From Alphaproteobacteria bacterium (GTDB lineage: Bacteria; Pseudomonadota; Alphaproteobacteria; Rhodospirillales; Casp-alpha2): a stretch of DNA of 64,000 nucleotides. The notes below the pieces were generated by a model, which had not been told where the DNA came from, made no database searches, and saw only the letters and a list, made by a program, of their open reading frames with translations. How positions within the stretch are numbered: the first letter of the stretch is position 1; every line of letters begins with the position of its first letter. The translations under genes and the position numbers were made by a program. Of the stretch, positions 1 to 9,871 are shown in pieces. The DNA lies in assembly GCA_024279135.1 (NCBI GenBank), contig JAJRRU010000022.1, forward strand, positions 62,001 through 126,000, in the 5' to 3' direction.

Positions 1-50
1 CCGGGTTGATACCGGATTAATATAGGGTTGATATAATCGGTGATATGGGT

Positions 51-74
51 GGGCAATCGTAATTGCCCGGCATT
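51..74 (+). terminator. Possible intrinsic terminator of the gene left of the window
   Basis: A perfect 7-bp stem (GGGCAAT at 51-57, loop CGTA, ATTGCCC at 62-68) is followed by a short, weak T run (cattttgg). It probably ends the gene upstream of clpX, usually clpP, which is outside the window. The T run is short, so it could be only a dyad. Confidence 0.4.
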
Positions 75-146
75 TTGGAACCGAAAATATTATATCCTGA
101 ACCCTGTCTGGCAATCACACAAATACGCGAACGTGCAATTAAGTGT

Positions 147-176
147 TTGTCCGAACCGCTGGACAGTGTCTATGAT
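147..176 (+). promoter_or_regulatory. Putative sigma-70 promoter of clpX
   Basis: TTGTCC (147-152) and TATGAT (171-176) are separated by 18 nt. The predicted start is about 35 nt upstream of the clpX ATG. This is a pattern match only; no operator is evident. Confidence 0.35.
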
Positions 177-220
177 AATTAAGAACATAAGAGTATTTGT
201 GCTAAAATGACGGAGCATAC

Positions 221-1489
221 ATGAGCAAGAATAGTAGCAGTGATACGAAGAATACCTTGTACTGCTCATTTTGTGGCAAGAGTCAGCATGAGGTTCGCAA
301 ACTGATTGCCGGACCGACCGTATTCATCTGTGATGAATGTGTCGAATTGTGCATGGATATTATCCGTGAAGAACACAAAACCAATCTGGTTACGACCAGT
401 GATGGCATTCCGGCCCCAATGGATATCTGCACGGTACTAAACGATTATGTCATTGGTCAGTTTCATTCCAAACGGGTTTTGTCGGTTGCGGTGCATAACC
501 ACTATAAACGCCTGAACCACATCCAGAATGCATCCGATGTGGAATTGTCAAAATCAAATATTTTGCTGATCGGCCCGACTGGTTGCGGTAAGACGCTGCT
601 TGCCCAGACGCTGGCGCGAATTTTGGATGTGCCGTTTACCATGGCCGATGCGACCACACTGACCGAGGCCGGCTATGTTGGCGAAGATGTGGAAAATATC
701 ATTCTGAAATTGTTACAGGCTGCGGATTATAACGTGGAACGCGCCGAGCGCGGCATTGTCTATATTGATGAAGTGGACAAGGTATCGCGCAAATCGGACA
801 ACCCGTCGATAACCCGTGATGTATCGGGCGAGGGCGTTCAGCAGGCCTTGTTGAAAATTATGGAAGGCACGGTTGCCAGCGTTCCCCCGCAAGGCGGACG
901 TAAACATCCCCAGCAGGAATTCCTGCAAGTCGATACCACCAATATCTTGTTTATCTGTGGTGGGGCATTTGCCGGGCTGGAAAAAATTATCGCCGATCGG
1001 GGCAAGGGAACCAGCATCGGATTCGGTGCCGATGTGCGCTCAAGCGATGAACGCAAGACCGGTGAAATTTTGCGTGAAATAGAACCGGAAGACCTATTGA
1101 AATTCGGCCTGATCCCTGAATTTGTCGGTCGTATGCCCGTCCTTGCTACGCTTGAAGATCTGGACAAGGATCATCTGGTGGAAATCCTGACCAAGCCCAA
1201 AAACGCACTGGTCAAACAATACCAGCGTTTGTATTCCATGGAGAATGTCAATCTGAGCTTTACCGATGGTGCTCTCGATACCATTGCAGAGAAGGCTGTT
1301 GAACGCAAAACCGGTGCCCGTGGACTGCGTTCCATTATGGAAACCATTCTGCTTGATTCGATGTTTGAACTGCCCAGTACGGATAATGTGGAAGAAATTG
1401 TAATCAACCAGGAAGTCGTTGAAGGCAATGCCGAGCCCATGTTTATCTACGGTGAACGCAGAGATGAAGTCGAAAGCAGCGCTTCCTGA
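221..1489 (+). CDS. clpX: ATP-dependent Clp protease ATP-binding subunit ClpX
   Basis: A AAA+ unfoldase that feeds substrates to the ClpP peptidase in the cytoplasm. The 422 residues match the family length. The N-terminal C4 zinc finger has Cys15, Cys18, Cys37 and Cys40. Walker A is GPTGCGKT (118-125), the pore loop is GYVG (151-154), and Walker B is IVYIDEVDK (179-187). An IGF loop for docking ClpP follows in the middle of the protein. The ATG has GGAG 5 nt upstream (212-215). It is followed by lon, as in most alphaproteobacteria; clpP should lie just left of the window. Confidence 0.97.
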   Translation: MSKNSSSDTKNTLYCSFCGKSQHEVRKLIAGPTVFICDECVELCMDIIREEHKTNLVTTSDGIPAPMDICTVLNDYVIGQFHSKRVLSVAVHNHYKRLNHIQNASDVELSKSNILLIGPTGCGKTLLAQTLARILDVPFTMADATTLTEAGYVGEDVENIILKLLQAADYNVERAERGIVYIDEVDKVSRKSDNPSITRDVSGEGVQQALLKIMEGTVASVPPQGGRKHPQQEFLQVDTTNILFICGGAFAGLEKIIADRGKGTSIGFGADVRSSDERKTGEILREIEPEDLLKFGLIPEFVGRMPVLATLEDLDKDHLVEILTKPKNALVKQYQRLYSMENVNLSFTDGALDTIAEKAVERKTGARGLRSIMETILLDSMFELPSTDNVEEIVINQEVVEGNAEPMFIYGERRDEVESSAS

Positions 1490-1518
1490 ACGAATATACG
1501 CATTTCTCACGTGCAAGC

Positions 1519-1547
1519 CTTGAAATATCCATCAAACTGAACCATCT
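1519..1547 (+). promoter_or_regulatory. Putative sigma-32 (RpoH) heat-shock promoter of lon
   Basis: CTTGAAA (1519-1525) matches the sigma-32 -35 element exactly. ACCATCT (1541-1547) fits the CCCATNT -10 at 6 of 7 positions. The 15-nt spacer is in the accepted range. It lies 137 nt upstream of lon, which is a classical heat-shock gene. Confidence 0.5.
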
Positions 1548-1683
1548 TTCTGTTCGTACATGCTGATACACGGCAGGAAGTCCGGTTTTAAAGAATGTTT
1601 AAGGCCTTTCGTTGTTATATGATCCCATGCGATAGGTGATATCCGTGAATTGGGATTAAAAAATCCGTATAAAAGGGACTAAA

Positions 1684-4095
1684 ATGAGTTCAATTACGCC
1701 CCCGAAATCTTATCCTGTTCTTCCTTTGCGCGACATCGTTGTGTTTCCGCACATGATCGTCCCGTTATTTGTTGGCCGCGACAAATCCGTCCGCGCCCTG
1801 GAAGATGTCATGAAGGATGACAAGCAGATTCTCTTGGTTGCCCAGCGAAACGCGACCCAGGATGAGCCCGAAACCGATGACATTTATGACGTTGGAACGG
1901 TGTCGACGGTTCTGCAATTGCTGAAACTGCCCGATGGAACCGTCAAGGTTCTGGTCGAGGGAACCCAGCGTGCGCGTATTGAACGCTACGATGACAATCC
2001 GAATTTCTTCCAGGCCGAAGCCCGGATCATTGACGAGAACAGCAATACCGACCCCCAGGAGCTCGAAGCCCTGTCGCGCTCCGTGGTGTCTCAGTTCGAG
2101 CAATATATCAAACTGAACAAAAAAACCCCGCCCGAAGCCCTGGTTTCCATTAACCAGATCGACGACCCCAGTAAACTTGCCGATACCATCGCGTCCCATC
2201 TTGCCCTGAAAATCTCGGAAAAACAGGAATTACTGGAGTGTGAAACCGTCAACGAGCGGTTGGAACGGGTATACAGTTTCATGGATTCCGAAATCGGTGT
2301 CTTGCAGGTGGAAAAAAAGATCAGGAACCGTGTCAAACGCCAGATGGAAAAAACCCAGCGTGAGTACTACCTGAACGAACAGCTGAAGGCTATTCAGAAA
2401 GAGCTGGGCGAGACGGAAGACGGTAAGGATGAGAATGCCGAGCTGGAAGAAAAGATTGCCAAGACCAAGCTGTCCAAGGAAGCCCGTGAGAAATCCCTCA
2501 ATGAGCTTAAAAAGCTCAAATCCATGAGCCCCATGTCGGCTGAGTCTGCGGTTGTGCGCAACTATCTTGACTGGATGCTGACTATCCCCTGGAAGAAACG
2601 CAGCCGTAATTCCAAGACCATACGTCAGGCCATGGAAATCCTTGATGCCGATCATTATGGTCTGGAGAAGGTCAAGGAACGGATTATCGAGTATCTGGCG
2701 GTGCAAAAGCGCACCAAAAAACTGAAGGGACCGATTTTGTGTCTGGTGGGGCCTCCCGGTGTGGGCAAGACCTCGCTGGGTAAGTCTATCGCCAGGGCGA
2801 CGGGACGGAATTTCGTTCGCATGTCGCTTGGCGGGGTCCGCGATGAGTCCGAAATTCGGGGCCACCGGCGCACCTATATCGGTTCCATGCCCGGCAAGAT
2901 CCTTCAGGGCATGAAAAAAGCCCAGACATCAAATCCGTTATTCCTGCTCGATGAAGTGGATAAAATGGGCAATGACTGGCGCGGAGATCCGTCTTCGGCC
3001 TTGTTGGAGGTGCTTGACCCTGAACAGAACACCACCTTCAACGATCACTATCTGGAGGTTGATTACGACCTGTCTGACGTGATGTTTGTGACCACGGCAA
3101 ACAGCCTGAACATCCCCGGTCCGCTGCTCGACCGTATGGAAGTCATCCGCATCGCCGGTTATACCGAAGACGAGAAAATTGAAATCGCCAAACGGCATTT
3201 GATGGATAAACAAATTGAAGCCCATGGTCTGAAAGAAGGGGAGTGGTCTATATCTGACTCCGCAATTCGCGATATTATCCGATATTACACCCGCGAATCA
3301 GGGGTTCGTAATCTGGAACGTGAATTGGCTAATCTGACCCGTAAGGCCATTAAAGAAATCCTCATGGGCGATGCAAAGGTTATTCACATTACCCATAAAA
3401 ATCTGGAAAAGTATTCCGGGGTGAAAAAATTCCGATTCGGTGAAGTGGAAGAGCATTCCATGGTCGGGGTTGTGACCGGGTTGGCGTGGACCGAAGTCGG
3501 CGGTGAGTTGTTGTCCATCGAGAGTGTCATGCTGCCCGGTAAGGGGCGTATGACCATCACCGGAAAGCTCGGTGAAGTGATGACCGAATCCATCCAGGCG
3601 GCACGGTCATATGTGCATTCGCGCGCGACCGATTTTGGCATCGTGCCGACCTTGTTTGAGAAAAAAGATATTCACGTCCATGTGCCCGAAGGGGCCACGC
3701 CAAAAGACGGTCCATCGGCCGGTGTTGGCATGGTTACCTCAATTGTCTCGGTGTTGACGGGGATCCCCGTCAACAAGACCGTAGCCATGACAGGTGAGAT
3801 TACCCTGCGCGGACGCATCCTGCCCATCGGGGGGCTCAAAGAGAAGCTCCTGGCCGCCCTGCGTGGTGGCATCAAAACGGTTATAATTCCGGCTGACAAC
3901 GAAAAAGATCTGGCAGAGATACCTGACAATGTGAAAGAACACATTAAAATTATCCCGGTTTCGAGTGTCTCTGAAGTCCTGGAAGTGGCCTTGACCCAAC
4001 CCCTGACTCCCATTGAATGGGACGAGGATAAACAGGGGGCCGTGCCGGTTTCCAGTGATGATGAAGATACGGACAATGAGATACTCCGGCATTAA
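1684..4095 (+). CDS. lon: ATP-dependent protease Lon
   Basis: Degrades misfolded and regulatory proteins in the cytoplasm. It has 803 residues, the usual length for LonA. The N-terminal substrate-binding domain (about 1-200) is followed by a coiled-coil segment, then an AAA+ module with Walker A GPPGVGKT (356-363) and Walker B LFLLDEVDK. The C-terminal protease domain carries the Ser-Lys dyad: Ser678 in GPSAG and Lys721 in the GGLKEK motif, spaced 43 residues apart as in E. coli Lon. The start is ATG with a purine-rich AAAGGGA upstream. A heat-shock promoter precedes it and a strong terminator follows, so it is probably a single-gene unit. Confidence 0.97.
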   Translation: MSSITPPKSYPVLPLRDIVVFPHMIVPLFVGRDKSVRALEDVMKDDKQILLVAQRNATQDEPETDDIYDVGTVSTVLQLLKLPDGTVKVLVEGTQRARIERYDDNPNFFQAEARIIDENSNTDPQELEALSRSVVSQFEQYIKLNKKTPPEALVSINQIDDPSKLADTIASHLALKISEKQELLECETVNERLERVYSFMDSEIGVLQVEKKIRNRVKRQMEKTQREYYLNEQLKAIQKELGETEDGKDENAELEEKIAKTKLSKEAREKSLNELKKLKSMSPMSAESAVVRNYLDWMLTIPWKKRSRNSKTIRQAMEILDADHYGLEKVKERIIEYLAVQKRTKKLKGPILCLVGPPGVGKTSLGKSIARATGRNFVRMSLGGVRDESEIRGHRRTYIGSMPGKILQGMKKAQTSNPLFLLDEVDKMGNDWRGDPSSALLEVLDPEQNTTFNDHYLEVDYDLSDVMFVTTANSLNIPGPLLDRMEVIRIAGYTEDEKIEIAKRHLMDKQIEAHGLKEGEWSISDSAIRDIIRYYTRESGVRNLERELANLTRKAIKEILMGDAKVIHITHKNLEKYSGVKKFRFGEVEEHSMVGVVTGLAWTEVGGELLSIESVMLPGKGRMTITGKLGEVMTESIQAARSYVHSRATDFGIVPTLFEKKDIHVHVPEGATPKDGPSAGVGMVTSIVSVLTGIPVNKTVAMTGEITLRGRILPIGGLKEKLLAALRGGIKTVIIPADNEKDLAEIPDNVKEHIKIIPVSSVSEVLEVALTQPLTPIEWDEDKQGAVPVSSDDEDTDNEILRH

Positions 4096-4147
4096 AAACG
4101 TCACAATTTCTTCGAATCGCTTGGCTGGATTCTTGTTATAATCGTTT

Positions 4148-4186
4148 AAAGTCCCCCCATATAGGTTATGGCGGGGACTTTTTTTC
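4148..4186 (+). terminator. Rho-independent terminator of lon
   Basis: A 9-bp stem (AAAGTCCCC at 4148-4156 with GGGGACTTT at 4173-4181) runs directly into a T tract. It lies 53 nt after the lon stop codon. Confidence 0.85.
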
Positions 4187-4258
4187 TAAAATAATCGGGT
4201 GTAAGTCCTTAAAACCCCGGAATTCTGCGAAATATTACGTTATTTAGGCGTTCTGGCG

Positions 4259-4288
4259 TTGACCTTGTGTTCCAGTCACTCGTACAAT
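4259..4288 (+). promoter_or_regulatory. Putative sigma-70 promoter of hupB
   Basis: TTGACC (4259-4264), an 18-nt spacer and TACAAT (4283-4288). It would give a leader of about 70 nt before the TTG start of hupB. It lies downstream of the lon terminator, so hupB is independently transcribed. Confidence 0.5.
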
Positions 4289-4362
4289 TTGCCCACTCTG
4301 GAAGCCGACTTTTTTCCAGCATTATTTTTTAACAGTCACTTTCAGCTAGAGGGAATAATCTA

Positions 4363-4635
4363 TTGAACAAAAATGAACTAGTCGCAGCCGTAGCCGAGAA
4401 ATCCGGTTTGTCTAAATCCGATGCTGCAAAGAGTGTTGATGCAATCATTGATTCAATTACTGATTCGCTGAAAAATAAATCCGAAGTCCGTCTCATCGGT
4501 TTCGGTACTTTCAGTGTTGCACATCGTAAAGCAACCACAGGACGTAATCCACGTACCGGTGAAGCTATTCAGATCAAAGCCTCTAACCAGCCTAAATTCA
4601 AAGCTGGCAAAGCGCTTAAGGATGCCGTTAATTAA
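4363..4635 (+). CDS. hupB: DNA-binding protein HU
   Basis: A small histone-like protein of 90 residues that bends DNA and organises the nucleoid as a dimer. The alpha-helical dimerisation body (1-45) is followed by the GFGTF turn (46-50). The beta-arm tip is RNPRTG (61-66), with the intercalating Pro63. The start is TTG: the RBS AGAGGGA (4348-4354) sits 8 nt before it, the family's N terminus (MNKNEL) begins exactly there, and the nearby ATG at 4373 is out of frame. A strong terminator follows. Confidence 0.95.
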   Translation: MNKNELVAAVAEKSGLSKSDAAKSVDAIIDSITDSLKNKSEVRLIGFGTFSVAHRKATTGRNPRTGEAIQIKASNQPKFKAGKALKDAVN

Positions 4636-4658
4636 TTCGGATATTTACTCTGGATAAA

Positions 4659-4696
4659 AAATTGGCCGTCGGATATCCGGCGGCCAATTTGTTTTG
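4659..4696 (+). terminator. Rho-independent terminator of hupB
   Basis: ATTGGCCG (4661-4668) pairs perfectly with CGGCCAAT (4681-4688). The loop can extend the stem, and tttgtttt follows. It begins 25 nt after the hupB stop. Confidence 0.85.
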
Positions 4697-4795
4697 AACA
4701 ACCGGTTTTTTAAAATCCAATATTTCCTGATTTTTTTTAAGATCAGGGCTTGTATTACCCAACGGTTTGAAGCAAATTACCGCCGTCCACTATGG

Positions 4796-4871
4796 GGGCG
4801 ATTAGCTCAGTTGGTAGAGCGTCTCGTTTACACCGAGAATGTCGGGAGTTCGAGTCTCTCATCGCCCACCA
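4796..4871 (+). tRNA. tRNA-Val (anticodon UAC)
   Basis: A full cloverleaf. The acceptor GGGCGAT (4796-4802) pairs with ATCGCCC (4861-4867), followed by discriminator A and an encoded CCA. The D stem is GCTC/GAGC. The anticodon stem TCTCG/CGAGA encloses loop TTTACAC with anticodon TAC at 4829-4831. The T arm carries TTCGAGT. It lies between hupB and tRNA-Asp. Confidence 0.97.
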
Positions 4872-5014
4872 TTTACAGATGATACAAGAAGGTTTTCAGA
4901 TAAAATCAATGTCCACAAACCGGTGATTTTAAAATCCGGTACCGATTGTTCCTATTGCTTTTAGAATCAGTCAAATTAGCGGACAGATGATTGAAAATAT
5001 TTATGTAACATTGC

Positions 5015-5043
5015 TTGACACTTAAACTGGCGAAGGGCTAAAC
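5015..5043 (+). promoter_or_regulatory. Putative promoter of tRNA-Asp (and possibly the nuo operon)
   Basis: A perfect TTGACA -35 (5015-5020), a 17-nt spacer and CTAAAC (5038-5043) as -10, with a G/C-rich discriminator after it. The predicted start is about 30 nt before tRNA-Asp. No other good promoter is visible before nuoA. Confidence 0.5.
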
Positions 5044-5079
5044 CTAGGCCCTAACGTCAGGCACAAAACGATGCGTTAT

Positions 5080-5156
<77 letters not shown>

Positions 5157-5195
5157 TTCGTATCGTATATGCCTCAATCTTGGAGGGTGAATGCA

Positions 5196-5561
5196 GTGGA
5201 CGCCTTACTTATAGAATATCTGCCCATCCTGGTATTTCTGGCTATTGCGATTGTGGTAGCCTGCGGTGCCGTGGCTGCTTCATACATCGTTGTGCCCCAG
5301 CATCCCTATGCTGAAAAAACCGCAGCCTATGAATGTGGTTTTGACGCCTTTGGCAATGCCCGCCAAAAATTCGATGTGCGGTTCTATCTGGTCGCAATTT
5401 TATTCATAATTTTTGACCTGGAAGTCGCATTCCTGTTTCCATGGGCGATTTCTCTTGGTAAAATCGGTATGTTCGGATTCTGGTCGATGATGTTGTTCCT
5501 GGTAATCTTGACGATTGGTTTTATTTACGAATGGAAAAAAGGGGCCCTGGAATGGGAGTAG
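5196..5561 (+). CDS. nuoA: NADH-quinone oxidoreductase subunit A
   Basis: A membrane subunit of complex I at the junction with the quinone site. It has 121 residues and three predicted membrane helices. The conserved loop [20 protein letters not shown], about residues 45-64, contains the cysteine that becomes exposed on enzyme deactivation. I chose GTG at 5196 because GGAGGG (5182-5187) is 8 nt upstream and the length then matches the family; an in-frame ATG at 5169 has no Shine-Dalgarno. It is the first gene of the 14-gene nuo operon and overlaps nuoB. Confidence 0.95.
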   Translation: MDALLIEYLPILVFLAIAIVVACGAVAASYIVVPQHPYAEKTAAYECGFDAFGNARQKFDVRFYLVAILFIIFDLEVAFLFPWAISLGKIGMFGFWSMMLFLVILTIGFIYEWKKGALEWE

Positions 5562-6106
5562 AGAGCAACTCTCCTGGTCAATATAGCGCGCCTCTGGCGC
5601 CTGGATCGGCCCAGGACGAGGTTCTGCGTGGTGTCACGGGCGAACTGATGGATCAGGGGTTCGTGATCGCTAACATGGACAAGCTGGTAAACTGGGCCCG
5701 TACAGGCTCATTATGGCCCATGACATTTGGTCTGGCCTGCTGTGCCATCGAAATGATCCATGCCTATATGCCACGCTACGACCTTGACCGTTTCGGTGTT
5801 GTGCCCCGGCCCAGCCCTCGACAGTCGGATGTCATTATCGTGGCCGGTACCCTGACCAATAAAATGGCTCCGGCGTTTCGCCGGGTATATGACCAGATGT
5901 CTGAACCGAGATATGTCATTTCTATGGGTTCTTGCGCAAACAGCGGCGGGTATTATCACCATTCCTATTCCGTCGTTCGCGGATGTGACCGAATCGTTCC
6001 GGTCGATGTTTATGTGCCGGGATGTCCACCGACCGCCGAAGCACTGGTATACGGCATTCTACAATTGCAGAAAAAAATTAACAGAACAGGCACGCTGTGG
6101 CGTTAA
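5552..6106 (+). CDS. nuoB: NADH-quinone oxidoreductase subunit B
   Basis: Carries cluster N2, the last iron-sulfur centre before quinone in the peripheral arm. It has 184 residues. The N2 ligands are all present: tandem Cys63-Cys64, Cys128 in GSCANSGG and Cys158 in VPGCPP. The start at 5552 overlaps the nuoA stop and has a purine-rich stretch upstream. An alternative ATG at 5531 would add seven residues. Confidence 0.96.
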   Translation: MGVESNSPGQYSAPLAPGSAQDEVLRGVTGELMDQGFVIANMDKLVNWARTGSLWPMTFGLACCAIEMIHAYMPRYDLDRFGVVPRPSPRQSDVIIVAGTLTNKMAPAFRRVYDQMSEPRYVISMGSCANSGGYYHHSYSVVRGCDRIVPVDVYVPGCPPTAEALVYGILQLQKKINRTGTLWR

Positions 6107-6165
6107 CTCCCGTCAGGGGAATACCATGACCATAATGGCCATAAATTTAAGGAAACTGCATACAA

Positions 6166-6777
6166 ATGGATGACGCGCTTCAGGAATTAGGGGAACTCAT
6201 TGGCATTTCGCTGCCAAACGGCATTACCTCTTCAGAGATTGTCTGTGGTCAACTTGTCCTTAACGCCAACCGCAGTGCCATCGTCAAGGTGCTAACTTTC
6301 CTGCGCGATGATGCCCATTGCCATTTCAAGCAACTGGTTGATATTTGCGGCGTTGATTATCCCGAGCGTGAAGAGCGTTTTGATGTGGTTTATCACCTGC
6401 TCAGCATGTCCCATAATAACCGCGTACGGGTGAAAGTCCGGACCGACGAAAACACACCGGTACCGTCCGTTGTGGGATTGTTCAGTACGGCAGGCTGGTT
6501 TGAACGCGAAGCCTGGGACATGTTCGGCATCTACTTTGACAAAAACCCCGATCTGCGCCGCTTGCTCAGTGACTATGGTTTTGAAGGCCATCCTCTGCGC
6601 AAGGATTTCCCACTTTCGGGCTACGTCGAACTGCACTATAGCGAAGAACATAAACGGGTGGTGTACGAACCCATCAGTATGACACAGGAATATCGTTCCT
6701 TTGATTTCCTAAGTCCCTGGGAAGGTGACCAGAAAACGGCGCCCGACGATGCCGGCGACGAAGAAGGAGCATCGTAA
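6166..6777 (+). CDS. nuoC: NADH-quinone oxidoreductase subunit C
   Basis: The 30-kDa subunit of the complex I connecting module, 203 residues and no cofactor. The family signature spans about 111-150: the [12 protein letters not shown] segment, then a conserved [10 protein letters not shown]. It is a separate gene, as usual in alphaproteobacteria, not the NuoCD fusion of enterics. It overlaps nuoD by one base (TAATG), which suggests coupled translation. Confidence 0.95.
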   Translation: MDDALQELGELIGISLPNGITSSEIVCGQLVLNANRSAIVKVLTFLRDDAHCHFKQLVDICGVDYPEREERFDVVYHLLSMSHNNRVRVKVRTDENTPVPSVVGLFSTAGWFEREAWDMFGIYFDKNPDLRRLLSDYGFEGHPLRKDFPLSGYVELHYSEEHKRVVYEPISMTQEYRSFDFLSPWEGDQKTAPDDAGDEEGAS

Positions 6778-7955
6778 TGGTCGAGACCAGTATCAAGAAT
6801 TACAATATCAACTTCGGCCCCCAGCATCCCGCAGCCCACGGTGTTCTGCGTATGGTGCTGGAGATGGACGGAGAGGTCGTTGAACGTGTGGACCCCCATG
6901 TGGGCCTGTTGCACCGGGGCACGGAAAAACTAATCGAAAACAAGCCCTACATTCAGTCGGTACCCTTTTTCGACCGGCTTGATTATGCGTCACCGCAGAA
7001 TCAGGAACACGCTTTTGTGCTGGGCATCGAAAAGTTGCTGGATATCAAGCCTCCCTTGCGGGGCCAGTATATCCGGGTGCTGTACGCTGAAATTGGCCGT
7101 ATCTTGAACCACATCATGAACATAACCTCTTATGCCATCGATGTGGGTGCCATGACGCCTATGCTGTGGGGATTTGAGGAACGCGAACACCTGATGGAGT
7201 TCTGCGAGCGGGCTAGTGGCGCGCGTATGCATATGGCTTATTTTCGCCCCGGTGGTGTGGCGTTTGATATCACCCCGAAGCTTTGCGAAGACATCATGAC
7301 CTGGGCCGAGCGGTTCCCCAATTACATTGATGACATGGAAACCCTGTTGACTGGAAATCGGATTTTCAAACAACGGACGGTCGATATCGGCATTGTTTCG
7401 CCGCAACAAGCACTTGACTGGGGATTTACCGGCCCCAACCTGCGGGCTTGCGGGTTTGCCTGGGATCTGCGCAAGGCCCAGCCCTATGATTGTTATGACA
7501 AGATCGATTTCGATATTCCGGTTTCCAAAATGGGCGACTGTTATGATCGTTATCTGATCCGGGTCGCGGAAATGCGCGAATCCACCAAGATCATCAAACA
7601 ATGTCTCGAACAGATGCCCAAAGGCCCGGTAAAACTGTCGGACAATAAAATCACGCCCCCGGCCCGCGATACCATGAAACAGAATATGGAATCCCTGATC
7701 CATCATTTTAAACTGTTCAGCGAAGGGTTTCATGTTCCGGCGGGTGAAACCTATACGGCCGTCGAAGCCCCCAAGGGAGAGTTTGCGGTTTATCTGATTT
7801 CTGATGGCACAAACAAACCCTACAGGTGTAAAATCAGGCCGCCGGGCTATGTTCATTTACAGGCCATGGAAATGATGTCCAAAGGGCATATGCTGGCTGA
7901 CGTTGTGGCCAACATTGGGTCTATTGATATTGTATTTGGTGAGATCGACCGATGA
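6777..7955 (+). CDS. nuoD: NADH-quinone oxidoreductase subunit D
   Basis: The 49-kDa subunit (392 residues), which with NuoB forms the quinone-reduction chamber and is related to [NiFe]-hydrogenase large subunits. The N terminus has the conserved [11 protein letters not shown], whose His residues line the quinone site. [11 protein letters not shown] and the C-terminal region ending VFGEIDR are family hallmarks. The stop overlaps the nuoE start (ATGA). Confidence 0.97.
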   Translation: MVETSIKNYNINFGPQHPAAHGVLRMVLEMDGEVVERVDPHVGLLHRGTEKLIENKPYIQSVPFFDRLDYASPQNQEHAFVLGIEKLLDIKPPLRGQYIRVLYAEIGRILNHIMNITSYAIDVGAMTPMLWGFEEREHLMEFCERASGARMHMAYFRPGGVAFDITPKLCEDIMTWAERFPNYIDDMETLLTGNRIFKQRTVDIGIVSPQQALDWGFTGPNLRACGFAWDLRKAQPYDCYDKIDFDIPVSKMGDCYDRYLIRVAEMRESTKIIKQCLEQMPKGPVKLSDNKITPPARDTMKQNMESLIHHFKLFSEGFHVPAGETYTAVEAPKGEFAVYLISDGTNKPYRCKIRPPGYVHLQAMEMMSKGHMLADVVANIGSIDIVFGEIDR

Positions 7956-8572
7956 ACGAACAAAACACCATAGTGGAACAACCAACCAGTTTCGCCTTTA
8001 CCCTGGAAAACATGGAACGGGTTAAAAACCACATTGCGAAATATCCTGACGGTAAACAGGCCAGTGCCTGTATGCCGCTGCTCGATCTGGCCCAGCGCCA
8101 GCATGATGGCTGGTTGCCCCGTGCAGCCATGGATCATGTGGCCGAGGTTCTCGATATGCCCCCCATCCGGGTCTATGAAGTGGCGACGTTCTATACCATG
8201 TATAACCTGAAGCCCGTGGGCAGGCACCATGTCCAGGTGTGTACCAGCCTGCCGTGCTGGCTGCGTGGCTCCGATGAGATCGTCAAACGGTGCAACGAGG
8301 TGACCGGTACGGAATTTGGCAAGACATCGAATGATGGCCAGTTCACCATGACAGAGACCGAATGTCTGGGGGCTTGTGTCAACGCGCCCATGATGCAGAT
8401 CGGCGATGATTTCTATGAAGATTTAACACCGGATGACGTGGAACGTATTCTGAATGCGCTTAAAAACGGCGAGACCATTAAACCCGGCCCGCAAAATACC
8501 CGACATGGTTCCGAACCGGTTGGCGGTCTGACGACCCTGACCCAGGGTGCGGCGAAAGGGGAGGGCAGCTGA
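7952..8572 (+). CDS. nuoE: NADH-quinone oxidoreductase subunit E
   Basis: The 24-kDa thioredoxin-like subunit carrying [2Fe-2S] cluster N1a in the NADH-input module. The ligands are Cys97 and Cys102 (CTSLPC) and Cys138 and Cys142 (ECLGAC). At 206 residues it is longer than the E. coli protein, because of a Pro/Gly-rich C-terminal tail typical of alphaproteobacteria. It overlaps nuoF by one base (TGATG). Confidence 0.95.
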   Translation: MNEQNTIVEQPTSFAFTLENMERVKNHIAKYPDGKQASACMPLLDLAQRQHDGWLPRAAMDHVAEVLDMPPIRVYEVATFYTMYNLKPVGRHHVQVCTSLPCWLRGSDEIVKRCNEVTGTEFGKTSNDGQFTMTETECLGACVNAPMMQIGDDFYEDLTPDDVERILNALKNGETIKPGPQNTRHGSEPVGGLTTLTQGAAKGEGS

Positions 8573-9861
8573 TGCTGAAAGATATTGATCGAATCTTCAC
8601 CAATATATACGGCCTGAATGACTGTACCCTTGCCGGTGCGCTGTCTCGCGGTGACTGGGATGGTACCAAGTCAATCCTGGAACGCGGCAATGATACCATC
8701 ATCGATGAGATGAAAGTCTCGGGCTTGCGGGGACGTGGCGGGGCTGGTTTCAGCACCGGCATGAAATGGTCCTTTATGCCCAAGGTGGTCGGTGACCGCC
8801 CGCATTATCTGGTGATCAATGCGGACGAAGGTGAACCGGGAACCTGTAAGGATCGGGATATTCTGCGCAATGATCCCCATAAGCTGATCGAGGGCGCCCT
8901 GATTGCCGGTTTTACCATGCGTGCCCATGCTGCTTACTGTTATGTGCGTGGCGAGTTCTTCCGTGAGGCCGAAGCCCTGCAACGGGCTGTTGACGAGGCC
9001 TATGCCGCTGGTTTGATCGGTAAAAATGCCTGTGGATCTGGCTGGAAATTCGATTTTCATATTCATATGGGGGCCGGCGCCTACATTTGTGGTGAAGAAT
9101 CAGCCCTGATACAAAGTCTGGAAGGCAAAAAAGGCCAACCGCGCCTGAAACCGCCTTTCCCGGCCAATGTGGGTGCCTGGGGGTGCCCGACAACGGTCAA
9201 TAACGTAGAGTCAATTGCCGTGGTTCCGGCGATCCTGCGTCGCGGTCCGGGCTGGTTCAGCGATCTGGGCAAACCAAACAATACGGGCACCAAGCTGTTC
9301 AATATTTCCGGACACGTGAATACGCCGTGTACGGTTGAAGAAGAAATGGGTATTCCGCTCAAGGAACTGATCGAAAAACACGGTGGTGGTGTCCGTGGTG
9401 GCTGGGATAACCTGCTGGCGGTCATTCCGGGTGGTGCGTCGGTTCCCATGTTGAAAAAAGAAGTCTGCGAGACCATTACCATGGATTTTGACGCTCTCAG
9501 CGCGGTTAAATCCGGGTTGGGAACGGCTGCCGTCATGGTGATGGATAAATCCACCGATGTGATTGCGGCAATCACCCGTTTATCGAAGTTTTATCGTCAT
9601 GAGAGCTGCGGTCAGTGCACACCGTGCCGTGAAGGCACCGGTTGGATGTGGCGCATGATGGAACGCATGAAAATCGGCAATGCCACCATTGATGAAATTG
9701 ATTTGCTGGAAGAAGTCAGCCGCCAGATTGAGGGCCACACAATTTGTGCGCTGGGCGATGCCGCCGCGTGGCCGGTTCAGGGGCTGATCAAGAATTTTCG
9801 TCCCTTGATGGAAGAACGAATTACGCAGTATCAGGCCGCCCAAGCCAATGCGGCTGAGTGA
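8572..9861 (+). CDS. nuoF: NADH-quinone oxidoreductase subunit F
   Basis: The 51-kDa subunit that binds NADH, FMN and [4Fe-4S] cluster N3. It has 429 residues. The glycine-rich nucleotide loop is GRGGAGF (54-60), and the FMN site region has the conserved [13 protein letters not shown]. The N3 ligands are Cys346, Cys349 and Cys352 ([12 protein letters not shown]) plus Cys392. nuoG follows after 10 nt. Confidence 0.97.
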   Translation: MLKDIDRIFTNIYGLNDCTLAGALSRGDWDGTKSILERGNDTIIDEMKVSGLRGRGGAGFSTGMKWSFMPKVVGDRPHYLVINADEGEPGTCKDRDILRNDPHKLIEGALIAGFTMRAHAAYCYVRGEFFREAEALQRAVDEAYAAGLIGKNACGSGWKFDFHIHMGAGAYICGEESALIQSLEGKKGQPRLKPPFPANVGAWGCPTTVNNVESIAVVPAILRRGPGWFSDLGKPNNTGTKLFNISGHVNTPCTVEEEMGIPLKELIEKHGGGVRGGWDNLLAVIPGGASVPMLKKEVCETITMDFDALSAVKSGLGTAAVMVMDKSTDVIAAITRLSKFYRHESCGQCTPCREGTGWMWRMMERMKIGNATIDEIDLLEEVSRQIEGHTICALGDAAAWPVQGLIKNFRPLMEERITQYQAAQANAAE

Positions 9862-9871
9862 GAGTAACAAT

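Noticed and set aside
4694-4882. 62-residue plus-strand frame
   Set aside because: It runs through tRNA-Val; the sequence is explained by the cloverleaf.
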